Origin: Chloroflexi bacterium UBA4733 | GTDB taxonomy: Bacteria > Chloroflexota > UBA4733 | Length of the DNA stretch: 43,933 nucleotides | Assembly (NCBI GenBank): GCA_002404055.1 | Contig: DHIZ01000127.1 | Coordinates: 1-43,933, forward strand | Direction: 5' to 3' | Shown: positions 16,452-25,396 of the stretch, piece after piece | How the letters are laid out: each line of letters begins with the position of its first letter | How positions within the stretch are numbered: position 1 is the first letter of the stretch | The notes under the pieces: model-generated | Database searches by the model: none | Told to the model about the DNA's origin: nothing | Seen by the model: only the letters and a program-made list of their open reading frames with translations | Position numbers and translations under genes: made by a program

Positions 16452-18818
16452 CTAGCCGCCTCCCGGCAGGATCGTCACGCTACCGACGAGCACCTGGGTC
16501 GCGCCACCGGCCAGGGGTAGGCGCGCGCCTGTGGCCGGCAGGTACAGGCCAGTGTAGACCTGGTAGGCGCCGGCGGCCAATGTCGGCGGCAAGGGCAATT
16601 GCACGACATCATCAATGGTCTCGCCCGCCACCCAGTCAGTCGTCGGCAGCTTGCCGTCCAACGGTTGCTGGTCGTGCTGGGCCAGCGGTTGCTGGTCAGG
16701 GGGGCCGAGGTGTATGAAGACAGTGTAGGCAGCCGAGGGTGTGGCGATTGCGCGCCAGTGCAGACGAATCGGCAAGGTGCTGCCGGCGCGGCCCGTCGCC
16801 GGCACGTCAGCGCCTTGCAGCGCGATCTGGTGAGCAAAGACTGTCAGAGGAGACGGCGCCACTGGCACAAGCACATGGGCACGGCCGTAGACCAGGCGGC
16901 CAATCTCCGGCGGGTCGAGCGGTTGGCCGTTGGCGCGGCGCGCCTGGATCGGTGATCCCGTCTGGCCATCGGGGTAGACGAACACCGTCAGGTGGACCAG
17001 GCTCGGCGCCGGCACGTCGGAACGTAGACGAATCGGTACGCGGTCGATCAGGCCCATGCCCGGGGGCCAGGCTGTGGTCAACACCGCACCGCCACCAGGG
17101 AAGGCGTCGGTGCGGTGTTGCTGGTCTTCCACTCGCACGCCAGCAAGTCCAAATAGCTGGACCGAAACGACGTCGTTCTGCGCGATCGGGCCGAGGGCAG
17201 CCCAGTACAGCGAGACCGTGATGACGCCGCCCGGATCAAGGGGCCCCGGTGGCAACGTCGCGCCGACGAGTTCGAGGTTGCCGTAGCGGTAGCCAAGTGA
17301 CACAGCCGGGTGCAGACGTGCCGCCGGGACGAAACTTGGTGCTGCATAGGCCGGAGTAATCGCCAGGGGGATGGCGAGGGCGGCGCCGAGGGCGAACAAA
17401 GCCGCCAGGCTCCCGCAGAGGAGTGTTTGCCAGCGGCCGGCCAGTGTCACCAGTCCCAGCGCCACGAGGAAAGCGACGCTGCCGAATGCTGGGAAGAGCA
17501 AGCGGCCGGAAGACGCCTCGGTGGCGGAGGTCCAGTACACGAGCAACAGTGCTTCCAGCGCGAGCCAACAGACGAGCAGGAGCAGCGGCCCGCTGCCCGG
17601 CTGGTCTAGAATGACGGTGACATGCATAGCCGTGGGCGAATCTGCCAGCGACAGCGTCGGGGGTGGGCGGGTCCGACCGGCCGGACCGTCCGCCGCTACA
17701 AACGCCTGCCGACGCTTGCGGAACAACCGAACGGCAGCAATCAATAGACCCAACCCGGCTAAAACAAAGAGGACGCGCGCAATGGCGTAATAGGCCGCTG
17801 GTAGCAAGATATCGAAGATGCCGAAGACTCCCCAGAAGCCGTCCCAGATGCTGGGTACTTCGGAGAGCAGACCGGCAACCGTCAACGCCTGGGGGCGCCC
17901 ACCCGCCACCTTAACGAAGGCGACAAGTCCCAGGGGGTCGCCGTAGAGGTACACGTTGCGGAGGAACCACCAACCGGTCAGGATGAGCAGCGGAACGACC
18001 AGCGCGACAAGGCGCCGACTGGCCTGGCCAAGCGAGCCTGCACGCCAGGATAGGTACACGTAGACGGCCAGGGCCGGCAAAGCAATTGCAGCGGCGCTCA
18101 ACTTGGTGAGCGCCGCCAGACCGAGCAGCAGCCCCGTGAAAAGGGCGTCCCGCGGCGTCGCACCCACACGTAGCGCGCGCACCAGGCGCCAGAGCACCAG
18201 CGTACTCAGGGCGATCGCCAGCGAATCGTTGTCCACGGAGGCGCTCATGAACAGGAACATGGGGTCAAAGGCGATGAGGGCGGCGGCCAGCAGAGCCAAC
18301 GCCGGCCGCCGCGGCGCAGCCAGGCGGGACAGCGCGTAGACCGCTGCCACGGTCACTGCGCCACAGGCGGTGGAGAGGAGCCGTTGCAGGTGGACTGCCA
18401 GGGCCAGACCGCGCCAGGGAAACGCTTCCGCCGGGCCATGCACGAAGAGGCTCTTGTGCCAGGCCGAGCGGTCCGGTCGCCCGATATCGGCGTTGGGACT
18501 TGGCACGAGGACAGTTGCCGGGTCTGGTGGATGAATCCAGAACGTCACGGCGGCGGCCAGCAGGTAATAGAGGGGCGGTTGCCCGGCTTCTTGAACGGGT
18601 ACCAGCACCTCACCGCGCTGCGCTGGATCAAGGACGGGCAGGCCATGCCCGGCCATGATCTGCCAGACCGCTGCCTCGTGCCAGTTCTCGTCACTGGCCT
18701 CCAGGATCGGCGTCGCGACGGTATAGACCATCGCTAGAACGACGAATGCCGCCAGTATTAGGAGGAATGCGGGTTGCCGCCAAGCGTGCGGAGGCAGGAG
18801 GTGGCCGGACGTAGTCAC
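16452..18818 (-). CDS. GT-C type (GT39/DUF2142-like) membrane glycosyltransferase with beta-sandwich tail
   Basis: GTG 18818. The 788-residue protein begins with one membrane segment and a loop with ASDENWHEAAVW, the acidic pair typical of the first loop of GT-C enzymes, then GQPPLYYLLAAAV. Further segments continue to about residue 500. The rest is external: one beta-sandwich near 500-630, and a terminal one with HDQQPLDGKLPTTDWVAGE and GAYQVYTGLYLPATGARLPL, matching modules in the flanking genes. Such enzymes transfer sugars from polyprenyl-phosphate donors outside the membrane. Second gene of a minus-strand run with 18886-22467; its stop touches the next start. Confidence 0.8.
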   Translation of the reverse strand: MTTSGHLLPPHAWRQPAFLLILAAFVVLAMVYTVATPILEASDENWHEAAVWQIMAGHGLPVLDPAQRGEVLVPVQEAGQPPLYYLLAAAVTFWIHPPDPATVLVPSPNADIGRPDRSAWHKSLFVHGPAEAFPWRGLALAVHLQRLLSTACGAVTVAAVYALSRLAAPRRPALALLAAALIAFDPMFLFMSASVDNDSLAIALSTLVLWRLVRALRVGATPRDALFTGLLLGLAALTKLSAAAIALPALAVYVYLSWRAGSLGQASRRLVALVVPLLILTGWWFLRNVYLYGDPLGLVAFVKVAGGRPQALTVAGLLSEVPSIWDGFWGVFGIFDILLPAAYYAIARVLFVLAGLGLLIAAVRLFRKRRQAFVAADGPAGRTRPPPTLSLADSPTAMHVTVILDQPGSGPLLLLVCWLALEALLLVYWTSATEASSGRLLFPAFGSVAFLVALGLVTLAGRWQTLLCGSLAALFALGAALAIPLAITPAYAAPSFVPAARLHPAVSLGYRYGNLELVGATLPPGPLDPGGVITVSLYWAALGPIAQNDVVSVQLFGLAGVRVEDQQHRTDAFPGGGAVLTTAWPPGMGLIDRVPIRLRSDVPAPSLVHLTVFVYPDGQTGSPIQARRANGQPLDPPEIGRLVYGRAHVLVPVAPSPLTVFAHQIALQGADVPATGRAGSTLPIRLHWRAIATPSAAYTVFIHLGPPDQQPLAQHDQQPLDGKLPTTDWVAGETIDDVVQLPLPPTLAAGAYQVYTGLYLPATGARLPLAGGATQVLVGSVTILPGGG

Positions 18819-18885
18819 GTCGGCGTCACCGCCGTGTCTGGTCGCCTGCAGGCGCCTGAGGGTCCGAGGCGTTCACTGGCAGTGG

Positions 18886-21800
18886 TCACTGCACTGTCAC
18901 CGCGCTGAGCGTCACGGCGTCGGCGCCGGCTGCTTGAATGCGCTGGTTGGTCTTCGGGTCATACAGTGCCACGATCAGGTGGTCGGCGCCGGCAGGCAGT
19001 CCGGTGAGCATGAGATGATGCTCGCTGGTCACGATCTCCCCGGCAAGCCAACTCGTGGTCGGTGCGGCGCCGTTGCCGGGTTCGGTGTCAGCCTGTGCCA
19101 GCAGATGGTTGTCGCTGGAAAGCAGTTGCACCGTTACCTTCAGAGGCTGCGCCGTCGGCCCGGCGCCTTTCCAGTCGAGCGTCACGTCGAGGGTGCTGCC
19201 CGCGCTCGCTGCCCCCTGACGCCAGAGGGCGCCGTCCGCCCGCAGATCATAGCCGATCAACTGGATACCGTTGGTGAAGGTAAAGGCAGTCGGCGTGGTG
19301 GGATGCGCCGTATACACGTGGGGCCGGCCGTCGACCGTTACCGTGCCGAGTGACGCCAGTGCCGGCACAGGGCTGCCGTTCGTGGACACGGCGATCCCCA
19401 GGTCCGCCGGGCCGGAAGGTGTACTGCTGGATACCGGGAGGTCGACGATCTGGCTCTCCGTCTCGCCGGTGCGCCAGCGAGCCGCCGGATAGGTCGCGCC
19501 GCCGATGGGCGCCGTGACGCTACCGAAGGTCTGGCCGTCACGGCTGAGTTTTAGCGTTACGGTAGTGGCGGGCGTTGCGCTGGTTGTGCGGTGCCAGCGC
19601 AGGCTCACGGTCAGGTTGTGGCCGGGCGTGGCCGGTCCTGGAGATTGGGTGAGCTCGACTTCCAGGGAGCCGACCGTGATGCCCCGGCCATCCCACCCCG
19701 TCGTCTGGGCAGGCGGCAAGACCTCAACCTGGCCGACCGTTGCCTCATCACCGACGACGCGACCGGCGGCATCCTGGGCGGGAACGGCGCCCGTGCCGTC
19801 GCGGAGACCGACGCGAACGGTGTACTGTCCCGGTGGCATATCGGCCGCCAGGCGCACCAGCGGATGGTCACGCACCAGCTCGTTGGGCAACCAGAAGGGA
19901 GTCGGAAAGTAGCCGCCGGCTGGTTCCGTATCGGCGGCTGCGAGGACGTGTCCGGCGGCATCGACCAGGTGGACCGTCTCCGTCAGCCGCGTGCCGGCCG
20001 GCTGCGTTGGAGCCTGCCAGGTCCAGGCCGGACCGAAGGATGCTCCCGCCCGGACCATCGTCGGCATGCTGACGTCGCCCAGCGTCGCCTGCCCCGGCCA
20101 ACGAGCGACTGGTGAACCTACGACCGCCGCTGCTGAAACCGGCGCGGGTATCACGAGCGGACCGAGCAGGAGCGTGCCGTCAACCGGCAACAGTCGAACG
20201 AGGCGCACGTCTTGCAGCGCAAACGCAGTGCTGCCGTCCGTGGCCACCGCGCCAAGGCGCAGTTCGTAGAGTCCCGGTGGCAAGGCAGCCGGCAAGGGCA
20301 AGCGGACGGTCGTTATGCCGGACTCGATGGTTGCCTGCCAGTCGGCCCAATCGGTTGCCGCGGCGTCGGTGAGTTGAACGGCGAGCTGTCGCCCGCTGCC
20401 GGAACGTCCCTGCACCTGCAACTGCACCGTCTGCCCCGGTTGGACCGTTGCCTCGGGGGCTGGACCATGCGACCCGTCGCTCAGGGCATAGCCGGCGAGG
20501 TGAATTTCCCCAGCCAGGTCAACATCCAGTGCCTGCCAGCCGGTCGAGACGGAGCGTCCACCCAGGGCAGCGAACAGCAGTGCAGCAGTCACAGGCAGGA
20601 TAACGACGGCATTACGGGCGCGCTGAAAGGCCGGATTAAACGGCGTTTCGTTCCCCGTAGGGGCAGGCCCCTGTGCCTGCTCTGGCCCCTGTGCCAGCCC
20701 TGTCGTCGAATCCTTTCGGAGGTTCGGCAATTGGCGGACAGGGCGGCCACGGGGGGCCGCCCCTACGGGAACGACGGTCGCCCTGGTCGTGCGGCGCCTG
20801 ATGATCAGCGCGAGGTCGGCGGCAATGGCGCCGATCACGGTGGCGAGTGCCAGGATCGACATGACATCGCCCAGTCGCGCCGCGGACGGCTCATGGAGGC
20901 GCACTGTGACTATGTGTGTACCGGCGGCAAGCGGTAACGCGATGAGGCCAGATAGGACTGCCGGGTGGATCGTCGCCGGCTTTCCATCGACCATGGCTGC
21001 CCAGCCTGGGAAGTACAGGATGGGCACTATCGCCTCCCCGGCCTTAGCGCGCGACAGCCTGAACTGTTCCACCCGACCCGACGGCGTCCAGTTTGCCACG
21101 TCTGCCGCCGGGTCGGCCGATGGCGCGTTGCCGGTCGCCAGCGCAAACGCTGCCGCCGAGGTGGTTTGTCGCTGGCTGGCCAAGGGCGGCAGGTACTCGG
21201 CCGCGGCGGAAGTGCCGGCCAGGTGGTAGAGCAATTCAAAACGAGCGATGCCGGCAGCGGTGGTGAAGGTGGCAGGCAGCGCTATGCGGGGCGGGTTGAG
21301 CAGCAGGAGGCAGGAGGCGGCGATGAGCCCGGTGGCCGCCAGACCGGCCGCGGGGCGCAGCCGCGGCCCCAGGGCATCAATGGCAAGGGCGGCGAAATAG
21401 GCGGCGGGTAGGGCGGCGATGGCCAGCAACCTCCAGGGAAATTGGACGAGCTGCAAGGACGGCACGGCGGCCCAGATCGGCGCGGCAAGGCGCAGGCAGC
21501 CCGCCAGGGCGAGAGCGGCGACAGCAGCGAAGACGAGAACCGGAGCCCGTGTAGCGGCATCCGACCAACGGCGGCGCAGGAGCCAACCCACGAGGCCCGC
21601 CGCCAGGGCCAGGCTCTGCAACAGGCCGAACTGGTAGCCGAAGCCTTGACTACCGGCGAAGATGGCCGTGTAGTGCTGGACGGGGTCGCGCGAGAACAAC
21701 TGGGCAACGCCGGCGAAGTTCTGCGCGTAGTTGTAGAAGCGCAACAGCTTGACAAAGGTGGCGTCCTGCGACATGGTGACAGCCGGTAGCCAACTCATGG

Positions 21801-22467
21801 CACTCAGTCCGGCGGCCAGCATGGCTGCCGCCACGCCACAGAGGAGTTGTCTACCCAACATGCGTGGGTGCAGCCAGCGCAGTTCGGCGAGGGCGAGCAG
21901 TGCCACCACCGGCAGAAACAGCAGCGCCGAGATGAAGTGCGTCAAAAGCAAGGCAGCAATGGCGAGACCGAGCATCACGGCCCGTCGAGGGGTTGGAGCC
22001 GCCAGCAGCACACTCAGCGCGAGCAGGATCGCAGGAAAACAGGTAGCTGCAAGGAACTCGGAGAGGTCGCCCCGGTAGTAGAGGTTGACCAGATGGTAGG
22101 GCGCGAGCGCATACAGCACGGCCCCTACGGCGGCCCCGCTCGTCGTGAACGTGCGGCGCAGCCAGGCGTAGGCAAAAAGGCCGGAGGCGACGAGCGCCGT
22201 AGCCTCCACGATGTTCGTGGCGGGCTGCAACGCCGGACCCAGAGCGTGGACCGCCAGGACCAGGTAGTAGGGTAAGAGGGGCGTGAAGAGGAAGATCGGG
22301 TAACCGTAGCCCAGGTAGAAATCCGGCGCCCAGCGGGGATACACGATGCCGGCGTGGAGTTGGCGCGCCACCTCAGCAGCGCGCAGCAGGTGATAGAAGC
22401 CATCGCTGGTCGCCGGTGGGTTGCCGTTGATCAGGGGTAGGCAGCCGAGGCAGCAGCAGAGCGCCAC
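18886..22467 (-). CDS. giant PTPS-related/YfhO-like membrane protein with tandem beta-sandwiches
   Basis: GTG 22467 is the first usable start. The frame is open above it without ATG, GTG or TTG, so the true N terminus may be slightly longer. The 1193-residue protein opens with INGNPPATSDGFYHLLRA and GIVYPRWAPDFYLGYGYPIF, the pattern of '6-pyruvoyl-tetrahydropterin synthase-related' membrane proteins, which are GT-C-like despite the name. About a dozen membrane segments run to near residue 560. About four external beta-sandwich repeats fill residues 640-1193, each with a phrase such as ADTEPGNGAAPTTSWLAGE or FPTPFWLPNELVRDHPL. Residues 565-606 are encoded by an inserted inverted-repeat element. 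First of three related membrane genes; probably envelope glycan work, substrate unknown. Confidence 0.78.
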   Translation of the reverse strand: MALCCCLGCLPLINGNPPATSDGFYHLLRAAEVARQLHAGIVYPRWAPDFYLGYGYPIFLFTPLLPYYLVLAVHALGPALQPATNIVEATALVASGLFAYAWLRRTFTTSGAAVGAVLYALAPYHLVNLYYRGDLSEFLAATCFPAILLALSVLLAAPTPRRAVMLGLAIAALLLTHFISALLFLPVVALLALAELRWLHPRMLGRQLLCGVAAAMLAAGLSAMSWLPAVTMSQDATFVKLLRFYNYAQNFAGVAQLFSRDPVQHYTAIFAGSQGFGYQFGLLQSLALAAGLVGWLLRRRWSDAATRAPVLVFAAVAALALAGCLRLAAPIWAAVPSLQLVQFPWRLLAIAALPAAYFAALAIDALGPRLRPAAGLAATGLIAASCLLLLNPPRIALPATFTTAAGIARFELLYHLAGTSAAAEYLPPLASQRQTTSAAAFALATGNAPSADPAADVANWTPSGRVEQFRLSRAKAGEAIVPILYFPGWAAMVDGKPATIHPAVLSGLIALPLAAGTHIVTVRLHEPSAARLGDVMSILALATVIGAIAADLALIIRRRTTRATVVPVGAAPRGRPVRQLPNLRKDSTTGLAQGPEQAQGPAPTGNETPFNPAFQRARNAVVILPVTAALLFAALGGRSVSTGWQALDVDLAGEIHLAGYALSDGSHGPAPEATVQPGQTVQLQVQGRSGSGRQLAVQLTDAAATDWADWQATIESGITTVRLPLPAALPPGLYELRLGAVATDGSTAFALQDVRLVRLLPVDGTLLLGPLVIPAPVSAAAVVGSPVARWPGQATLGDVSMPTMVRAGASFGPAWTWQAPTQPAGTRLTETVHLVDAAGHVLAAADTEPAGGYFPTPFWLPNELVRDHPLVRLAADMPPGQYTVRVGLRDGTGAVPAQDAAGRVVGDEATVGQVEVLPPAQTTGWDGRGITVGSLEVELTQSPGPATPGHNLTVSLRWHRTTSATPATTVTLKLSRDGQTFGSVTAPIGGATYPAARWRTGETESQIVDLPVSSSTPSGPADLGIAVSTNGSPVPALASLGTVTVDGRPHVYTAHPTTPTAFTFTNGIQLIGYDLRADGALWRQGAASAGSTLDVTLDWKGAGPTAQPLKVTVQLLSSDNHLLAQADTEPGNGAAPTTSWLAGEIVTSEHHLMLTGLPAGADHLIVALYDPKTNQRIQAAGADAVTLSAVTVQ
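20649..20773. repeat. inverted-repeat element inside a coding sequence
   Basis: The ends are CGTTCCCCGTAGGGGC and, inverted, GCCCCTACGGGAACG: a 15-bp match with one extra C on the left. Inside are further short inverted repeats (GGCAGGCCCCTGTGCCTGC on the left, GGCGGCCACGGGGGGCCGCC on the right). The element adds about 41 residues rich in Gly/Pro/Arg/Gln between the transmembrane domain and the external modules without breaking the frame. It looks like a mobile or REP-type repeat that landed in a tolerant linker. Confidence 0.75.
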
Positions 22468-22516
22468 GAGCGCCGGCGCCCACGGCCAGGGGCAGCGGTT
22501 GCCGGCTGCGGGTGGC

Positions 22517-23188
22517 TCAGTCGGCGAAGGCGAGAGGGCTAAAATTGGTGTGGTAGTCGTACGTGTCGAGTCCTTCCACCCGCTTCAGGTGGTTCACGAT
22601 GGCGTAGGTCAGCGGTGTCGCCACGATCTCGTAGATCGACTTGATGAGCCACTGGCTGAGGATCGTGGTCACCATGTTGCCCGTGGCCAGCATACCGACG
22701 AAGGCCAGGGTGACGAACACTGCCGAATCAAGCCCCTGGCCGACGACGGTTGAACCGATGGTTCGGGTCCAGAGCCAGCGGCCCCTGGTGGCGATCTTCA
22801 TCCTGGCCATGACGAAACTGTTGCAAAACTCGCCGATCAGGTAGGCCGCGAAGGAAGCGGCCAGCAGGCGGGGTGTGCCGCCGAGGATGCTGTCGTAGGC
22901 GGCCTGGTTGTGCCAGAATGGCGCTGCCGGCGCCGCACCGGCGAGGGCGATGGCAATGACAGCGATCAGGTTACAGGCGAATCCCAGCCAGATCACCCGC
23001 CTGGTCATGGCATAGCCGTAGACCTCCGTGAGAATGTCGCCGAAGAGGTAGGAGAGTGGAAAGATTACGATACCGGCAGGCACAATCAAGGGCCCGGCCA
23101 CGACCAGCTTCACGGCAAGAATGTTAGCGGTGATCAGGCACGTCACGAACAGGCCGGTCAGCAACAGCAGATAGGACGACAGACGCAG
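22517..23188 (-). CDS. yhhQ: queuosine precursor transporter (YhhQ/DUF165 family)
   Basis: The core is a six-helix YhhQ-family protein: LFVTCLITANILAVKLVV, IVIFPLSYLFGDILTEVYGY, RRVIWLGFACN, and further on ASFAAYLIGEFCNSFVMARMK and IGSTVVGQGLDSAVFV. The family imports 7-cyano-7-deazaguanine or 7-aminomethyl-7-deazaguanine for queuosine synthesis in tRNA. I place the start at CTG 23188 because a perfect AAGGAGGT lies seven bases upstream and the resulting 223 residues equal the family's normal length. Alternatives are GTG 23224 and ATG 23413, both without a ribosome site. It is divergent from the zinc-ribbon gene at 23348 and 50 bp upstream of the large membrane-protein gene. Confidence 0.87.
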   Translation of the reverse strand: MRLSSYLLLLTGLFVTCLITANILAVKLVVAGPLIVPAGIVIFPLSYLFGDILTEVYGYAMTRRVIWLGFACNLIAVIAIALAGAAPAAPFWHNQAAYDSILGGTPRLLAASFAAYLIGEFCNSFVMARMKIATRGRWLWTRTIGSTVVGQGLDSAVFVTLAFVGMLATGNMVTTILSQWLIKSIYEIVATPLTYAIVNHLKRVEGLDTYDYHTNFSPLAFAD

Positions 23189-23347
23189 GGTGCTACCTCC
23201 TTCTCCACGGGAAACCGTGCCCACCAGTGTACCGAAAATGCCGGGGCTGCGCCGGAGGATCCGGGGATCGCTTTCCGGCAGCGCCTCACGGCCATGGAAT
23301 ACTGAAGCTATCCAGGACGGTCGTTCCCGGCCGGATGGAGGGGTTCT

Positions 23348-24136
23348 ATGGCCGAGCGAAAAGTCAAATGCGTCCGTTGCGGCAAATGGTTCAAGGCGGC
23401 CGACTATCGGCACACGCTCTGTCCTTCCTGCACGGCAGCCGAGCGCGCCAGTCGGGAGGCATCACCATTCCCGCCCACCCGACCGGCGATGCCGTCGGCC
23501 AGAGTGGCATTGACGGCGGCGCCGACTCAACAGGCGGTCACACAAGGAAGACGAGGCGCCAAACAGGTCTCGCCAGCGGCGGTGGTGGCGACCACAGCGC
23601 CTCCGTCCATGCCGGTAGTAGCTCCGCCCTCCGCCGAGAACGGCGCCGTGGCAGCGACTGGCACACCGCCGGCTAGCCCCCGGAAGGAAGGGGCGCGACG
23701 CCCACTCGAACTCGCTGCCGACGAGCGTCAGGCAGTTGAGGTGCGATACCTGGAACTTGCCATACCGCACGAGTTCGACGGCATCCGCAGCCAGATTGCC
23801 GAAGAACTCCACCTGTCGAAGACACTGGTGAAGCGGGCGGTGAAAGACCTACGTCTGCGCCTGCATCTTCCGAGTTGGTGGGAGGAGCGGCAGTCGGTGC
23901 TGCCGCCGGAAGTGATCGAAGCGGTGCGCCCGCACTACGTGGCACTCCTGGCGGCGGAGGCACTGCCGCCGGTCGGCGTCCACAACCAGCTCGCCGAAGA
24001 GCTGGGACTGACAGCCCTCCAGGTGTACCGGGCCATTGGGCGTATCCGCGCTGAACTGGGGCTGCCGAAGTTCAACGAGCGTCCCGAAGTGCCGGCGGAG
24101 CCGGAGGCTGCCCAGGCGCGGGTTCCCGGCGACTGA
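23348..24136 (+). CDS. zinc-ribbon protein with two helix-turn-helix-like repeats
   Basis: ATG 23348 follows GGAGGGG. The 262-residue protein starts with a zinc ribbon (C8-VR-C11 and C25-PS-C28). A Pro/Ala/Thr-rich disordered stretch follows to about 115. Then come two similar helical repeats: IRSQIAEELHLSKTLVKRAV with DLRLRLHLP, and VHNQLAEELGLTALQVYRAI with RIRAELGLP. Each looks like a helix-turn-helix followed by a short helix. I do not recognise a named family. The arrangement suggests a nucleic-acid-binding regulator. The stop codon lies inside the inverted repeat at 24128-24227, so that element marks the end of the transcript. Divergent from the queuosine transporter gene. Confidence 0.75.
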   Translation: MAERKVKCVRCGKWFKAADYRHTLCPSCTAAERASREASPFPPTRPAMPSARVALTAAPTQQAVTQGRRGAKQVSPAAVVATTAPPSMPVVAPPSAENGAVAATGTPPASPRKEGARRPLELAADERQAVEVRYLELAIPHEFDGIRSQIAEELHLSKTLVKRAVKDLRLRLHLPSWWEERQSVLPPEVIEAVRPHYVALLAAEALPPVGVHNQLAEELGLTALQVYRAIGRIRAELGLPKFNERPEVPAEPEAAQARVPGD

Positions 24137-24227
24137 AGTCGCGGCTATGGCGAGCAAAGTCCGCCTTCGCGGACTGATCGAGCCGGCGTAGGCCGGCTTC
24201 GCAATCGTAGCCGCGACTTCAGTCGCC
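24128..24227. repeat. 100-bp inverted-repeat element, copy A, at a convergent gene junction
   Basis: Perfect 20-bp terminal inverted repeats (GGCGACTGAAGTCGCGGCTA and its complement) enclose two smaller hairpins: AGTCCGC-cttc-GCGGACT, and AGCCGG with CCGGCT. The left end contains the TGA stop of the upstream gene. Related copies lie at 29319-29417 and 40188-40304. The junction is convergent, so the element could end transcription from both sides. Confidence 0.88.
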
Positions 24228-24253
24228 AGGCGGACCCCTCTACCCGGTTTCGC

Positions 24254-25396
24254 TCACTTCCAGGCCGCCGCCGCGTCGCGCACCGCGCCGTAGACCGGCT
24301 CCTCGTTGAACTCCGGATCAACCATATCGAAGTAGTAGGACGAGTCGTTTTGGGGAATGGAGCCGACCTGGCGGAAGTACCAGATGTTGACCACACCGAC
24401 GTAGGGGTACGTCTTGGCCAGCTTGATGCCGTCTACCGTGTACTGCGCCTGTTGGGCGCGGGTGACGCGGCCCCAGATGAGCTGGTCGGGCGGGAAGTCC
24501 GCCGGTGAGGCGTTCCAGCCGTACTCGTTGAACCAGATCGGCTTGTCCGGCTCTCCATTCTTGGCAGCCACATCATGCAGGAAGGTGAAGCGTAGAAAGT
24601 TCAGGCGGTTAGCCTGAGGCGGGTCGTTCGGCGGGTAGGCCAGACCATAGGCGTTGGAGGAGAGCACATCGAAGCTGCCCTTGGCGCCTGCGTCGTACAT
24701 CTTCTGGAGGAAGTCGGTTTCGACGAGCGCCCGGGGCGAGCGCTCTAGCGTTTCCGCAAGTGGTGCGCTCAACACGATGACATTAGGGTCAGCCTCCTTG
24801 GCGCGCGCATAGGCGAGTTTGAGCATCTTGGTGTAAGCCGCCGCATCAGGTGGATTGCCCCCCCATTCTACAGCGAGGTTCGGTTCATTCCAGACCTGGA
24901 TCGCTGCGACCCGCCCTTTATAGTGCTGGACAAAGGTATTGATGAAGTCGGCATAGTCAGGCAAGTTGTCTGGCGGAGCATTAAAGTTTTGCTTCTTCTG
25001 CGTCCATGGCGGTGGATAGTCGAGCCGGGCAATGACCTTAATCCCATACTTCTCGGCAAGGGTGACGATCTGGTCGTACTTTTCCCAGGTGAAGGTCCCC
25101 CGGGCGTGCTCAATCTGGTCCCAGAGGAACTGTTCTTTGAGCCAGCCGATGTGCGCCGCCTTCATGAGTTGCACGGTGCGTTCACGTTTGGCCAGATCGA
25201 CCTCGGAGCCAAGGAACGTGTTGGCGCCGAAGGGATAGACGCTACTGAGCGCTGACGGTGACAGAGTCGCGGCGCCCGCCGCTGTGGCAGGGGTTGGAGC
25301 TGAGGTCGTGGTGCTGGCTCCCTTGCCGCAGCCGGCAAGCGAAGCAACCGTGGCGCCCATGAGGACGAGCGCCTGCCGACGAGATGTTGGCGTCAA
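24254..25396 (-). CDS. secreted clan GH-A glycoside hydrolase-like lipoprotein
   Basis: I choose TTG 25396, which overlaps the comF stop (TTGA) with GAAAGG upstream. The frame extends further up but inside comF. The 380-residue protein begins LTPTSRRQALVLMGATVA with a lipobox LAGC, so it is probably Tat-exported and lipid-anchored. The barrel shows ARGTFTWEKYDQIVTLAEKY, then IQVWNEPNLAVEW (probable acid/base Glu) and KPIWFNEYGWN (probable nucleophile Glu). Both fit clan GH-A glycosidases such as GH5, GH39 or related families. Specificity cannot be told. It could supply sugars to the lipoprotein binding proteins in the window. Confidence 0.82.
   Translation of the reverse strand: MTPTSRRQALVLMGATVASLAGCGKGASTTTSAPTPATAAGAATLSPSALSSVYPFGANTFLGSEVDLAKRERTVQLMKAAHIGWLKEQFLWDQIEHARGTFTWEKYDQIVTLAEKYGIKVIARLDYPPPWTQKKQNFNAPPDNLPDYADFINTFVQHYKGRVAAIQVWNEPNLAVEWGGNPPDAAAYTKMLKLAYARAKEADPNVIVLSAPLAETLERSPRALVETDFLQKMYDAGAKGSFDVLSSNAYGLAYPPNDPPQANRLNFLRFTFLHDVAAKNGEPDKPIWFNEYGWNASPADFPPDQLIWGRVTRAQQAQYTVDGIKLAKTYPYVGVVNIWYFRQVGSIPQNDSSYYFDMVDPEFNEEPVYGAVRDAAAAWK

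Noticed and set aside
20212..20937. 241-codon plus-strand frame opposite the large membrane-protein gene.
   Set aside because: It is antisense to a well-supported gene, spans the repeat element and has no recognisable domain; long antisense frames are common at this GC content.
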